A DNA stretch of 64,000 nucleotides, taken from positions 33,238,370-33,302,369 of the forward strand of contig CM048842.1 of NCBI GenBank assembly GCA_026545765.1. The letters run 5' to 3'. Positions within the stretch are counted from its first letter, which is position 1, and each line of letters starts with the position of its first letter. The DNA comes from Plantago major. Lineage: Eukaryota > Streptophyta > Magnoliopsida > Lamiales > Plantaginaceae. Below are positions 62,934 through 64,000 of this stretch, in pieces. The notes below the pieces were generated by a model. It was not told where the DNA came from and ran no database searches. It saw only the letters and a program-made list of their open reading frames with translations. The position numbers and the translations under genes were made by a program.

Positions 62934-63190
62934 TATTTGGAAAAGAAGCAGATGAAAATGGTAACAGAAAGAGAAGAGTGTTGTTGTTATATGAGCTAAG
63001 AGGGTTTGTGGGGAAACCAACAAAAAGAAAGAAAATGGGTGCGATTGAGATTAGACCATATTCTGAAACGGCGAAAAAGGACAAGCACAAAAGGTCATTT
63101 CTTGGGTTCGCCAAAAATGCTTGTTTAGATAAATTGATGGATTCAGGTCGTAGTAGTAGAAGAAGAAGCAGCAGCTATTAGTACTATTTA

Positions 63191-63615
63191 AGTGTGGTTT
63201 TTCTCGACTGGGTTTTGTGTGATGAGAGAGACAAGAGTGAGACTGAAGCAACAAGTTTCGTGGAAGAACAGACACTTGCTAAATACCCATTTTCAAATCA
63301 TTCTTAATTGGATACTACTTCCTTGTCCTCATAATAGGTTCTAGTTTGATTTATTAGTCAACAAAATAAGGAAATTGGTTGAATGGAATAGAAAAATACT
63401 CCCTCCGTCCCGCTAAAATAGTTCACGATCTTTTCGGCATTATTTTTAAGACGATCAATAGTTTATTGTTTGTTGGTTGAGAAAGAAATGATAAAAAATA
63501 AAGAAAGTATAAAAAATTAGAGGGAGAAATCATAACAAATGAAAAAAGTATAAGATAGTGGCGTTATGGGAATTACTTTTTTAATATATCAGGAAGTTGC
63601 CTAAATCAGTGGACG
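63191..63615. other. Upstream flank of the NPH3 gene with a MITE end
   Basis: No gene is seen. A mariner-type MITE end, TACTCCCTCCGTCCCGC, starts near 63399; its partner end is not obvious before the window stops. The rest is AT-rich. Confidence 0.5.
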
Positions 63616-63864
63616 TTGGACAAATGGATGGCTGGAAGATGGAGAGTGGGAAACGAGGGACTATTCTACGAGAATTTCAAGGATGACAAGGGTTTTAGAA
63701 ACCGACTCAAGAATGAAGGTAGTACCCTCTACAAATTCGAGTTTACGAGGGAAGGAGACCGATTTAACATGGGAGTGAAGTATTTGAATACCGACCCAAG
63801 CTTCGTAGAAGGTTGGCTAACTACTCACACTGATGAAGGTCAGGGGTCCCACCCCGACAACTGA
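63616..63864 (+). CDS. Unidentified 82-residue ORF near the window edge
   Basis: The frame starts at MDKWMAGRWRVGNEGLFYEN and ends at TGA after about 82 codons. It is charged and aromatic, and has higher GC than its surroundings. I do not recognise a domain. A GT (GAAGGTCAGG) near 63838 could be a splice donor, so it may be an exon of a gene or retroelement extending beyond 64000. It could equally be a fragment of a gag-like protein. No signal peptide or membrane span is visible. Confidence 0.35.
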   Translation: MDKWMAGRWRVGNEGLFYENFKDDKGFRNRLKNEGSTLYKFEFTREGDRFNMGVKYLNTDPSFVEGWLTTHTDEGQGSHPDN

Positions 63865-64000
63865 GTCACCAATAAACAGGGGTCGAGCTATAAGACCTAA
63901 AACAATCGTTTATTGGAAGGCAACCCAAGGTCACGTTTAATTAACGCACATGCATTCGCATTTAATTTTCATTTTTCTCGATTTCCGCACCAAAAATCTT

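Overview
The window is nuclear DNA of a flowering plant, almost certainly a eudicot. It is AT-rich, has introns, carries plant-specific gene families (an NPH3/BTB protein and a KIC/PBP1-type EF-hand protein), and is packed with the transposon classes of plant genomes. The style of the accessory gene in the large Copia element suggests an asterid/lamiid (Lamiales-like) source; this is a weak inference. I see no rRNA, tRNA or organellar genes.

Only two host genes are convincing. One is a small intronless EF-hand gene at 26370-26722 (+), with a one-base frameshift. The other is a complete three-exon NPH3-family gene at 60023-62933 (-). Nearly everything else is mobile DNA, and target-site duplications (TSDs) let most of it be resolved into nested insertions.

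Left block (353-25639): a solo Sirevirus-type LTR (353-1989, TSD TATAC). Then comes a four-level nest: a Tc1/mariner-like MITE (2711-25639) holds a CACTA element (2860-25544, TSD AAA). The CACTA holds a Gypsy-like LTR (4888-24135, TSD TCGGC), which holds a 16-kb Sirevirus-like Copia element on the minus strand (5083-21146, TSD TACCC). The Copia element has gag, pol and, between pol and the 3' LTR, a roughly 5.5-kb intron-containing accessory gene with its own apparent promoter.

Middle block (25640-47291): the EF-hand gene; a second, decayed Copia element (26922-33861, TSD CATTA) with a reversed fragment of the Sirevirus integrase inside it; two Helitrons, the younger inserted four bases inside the 5' end of the older (35702-45653); a foldback MITE; and a diverged Sirevirus LTR relic.

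Right block (47292-64000): a self-nested hAT pair (outer 49304-59060, TSD ATTGGGAG; inner 49699-58449, TSD CATATGAT). The inner copy's terminal repeat is split by a second CACTA element with TNP2 and TnpA-like genes. The NPH3 gene follows, then a short unidentified ORF near the right edge.

Most transposon reading frames are broken. Where repeat copies can be compared, many differences sit at CAG/CTG sites. That pattern suggests consensus errors at CHG-methylated cytosines in noisy long reads, so frameshifts inside repeats should not all be taken as real decay.
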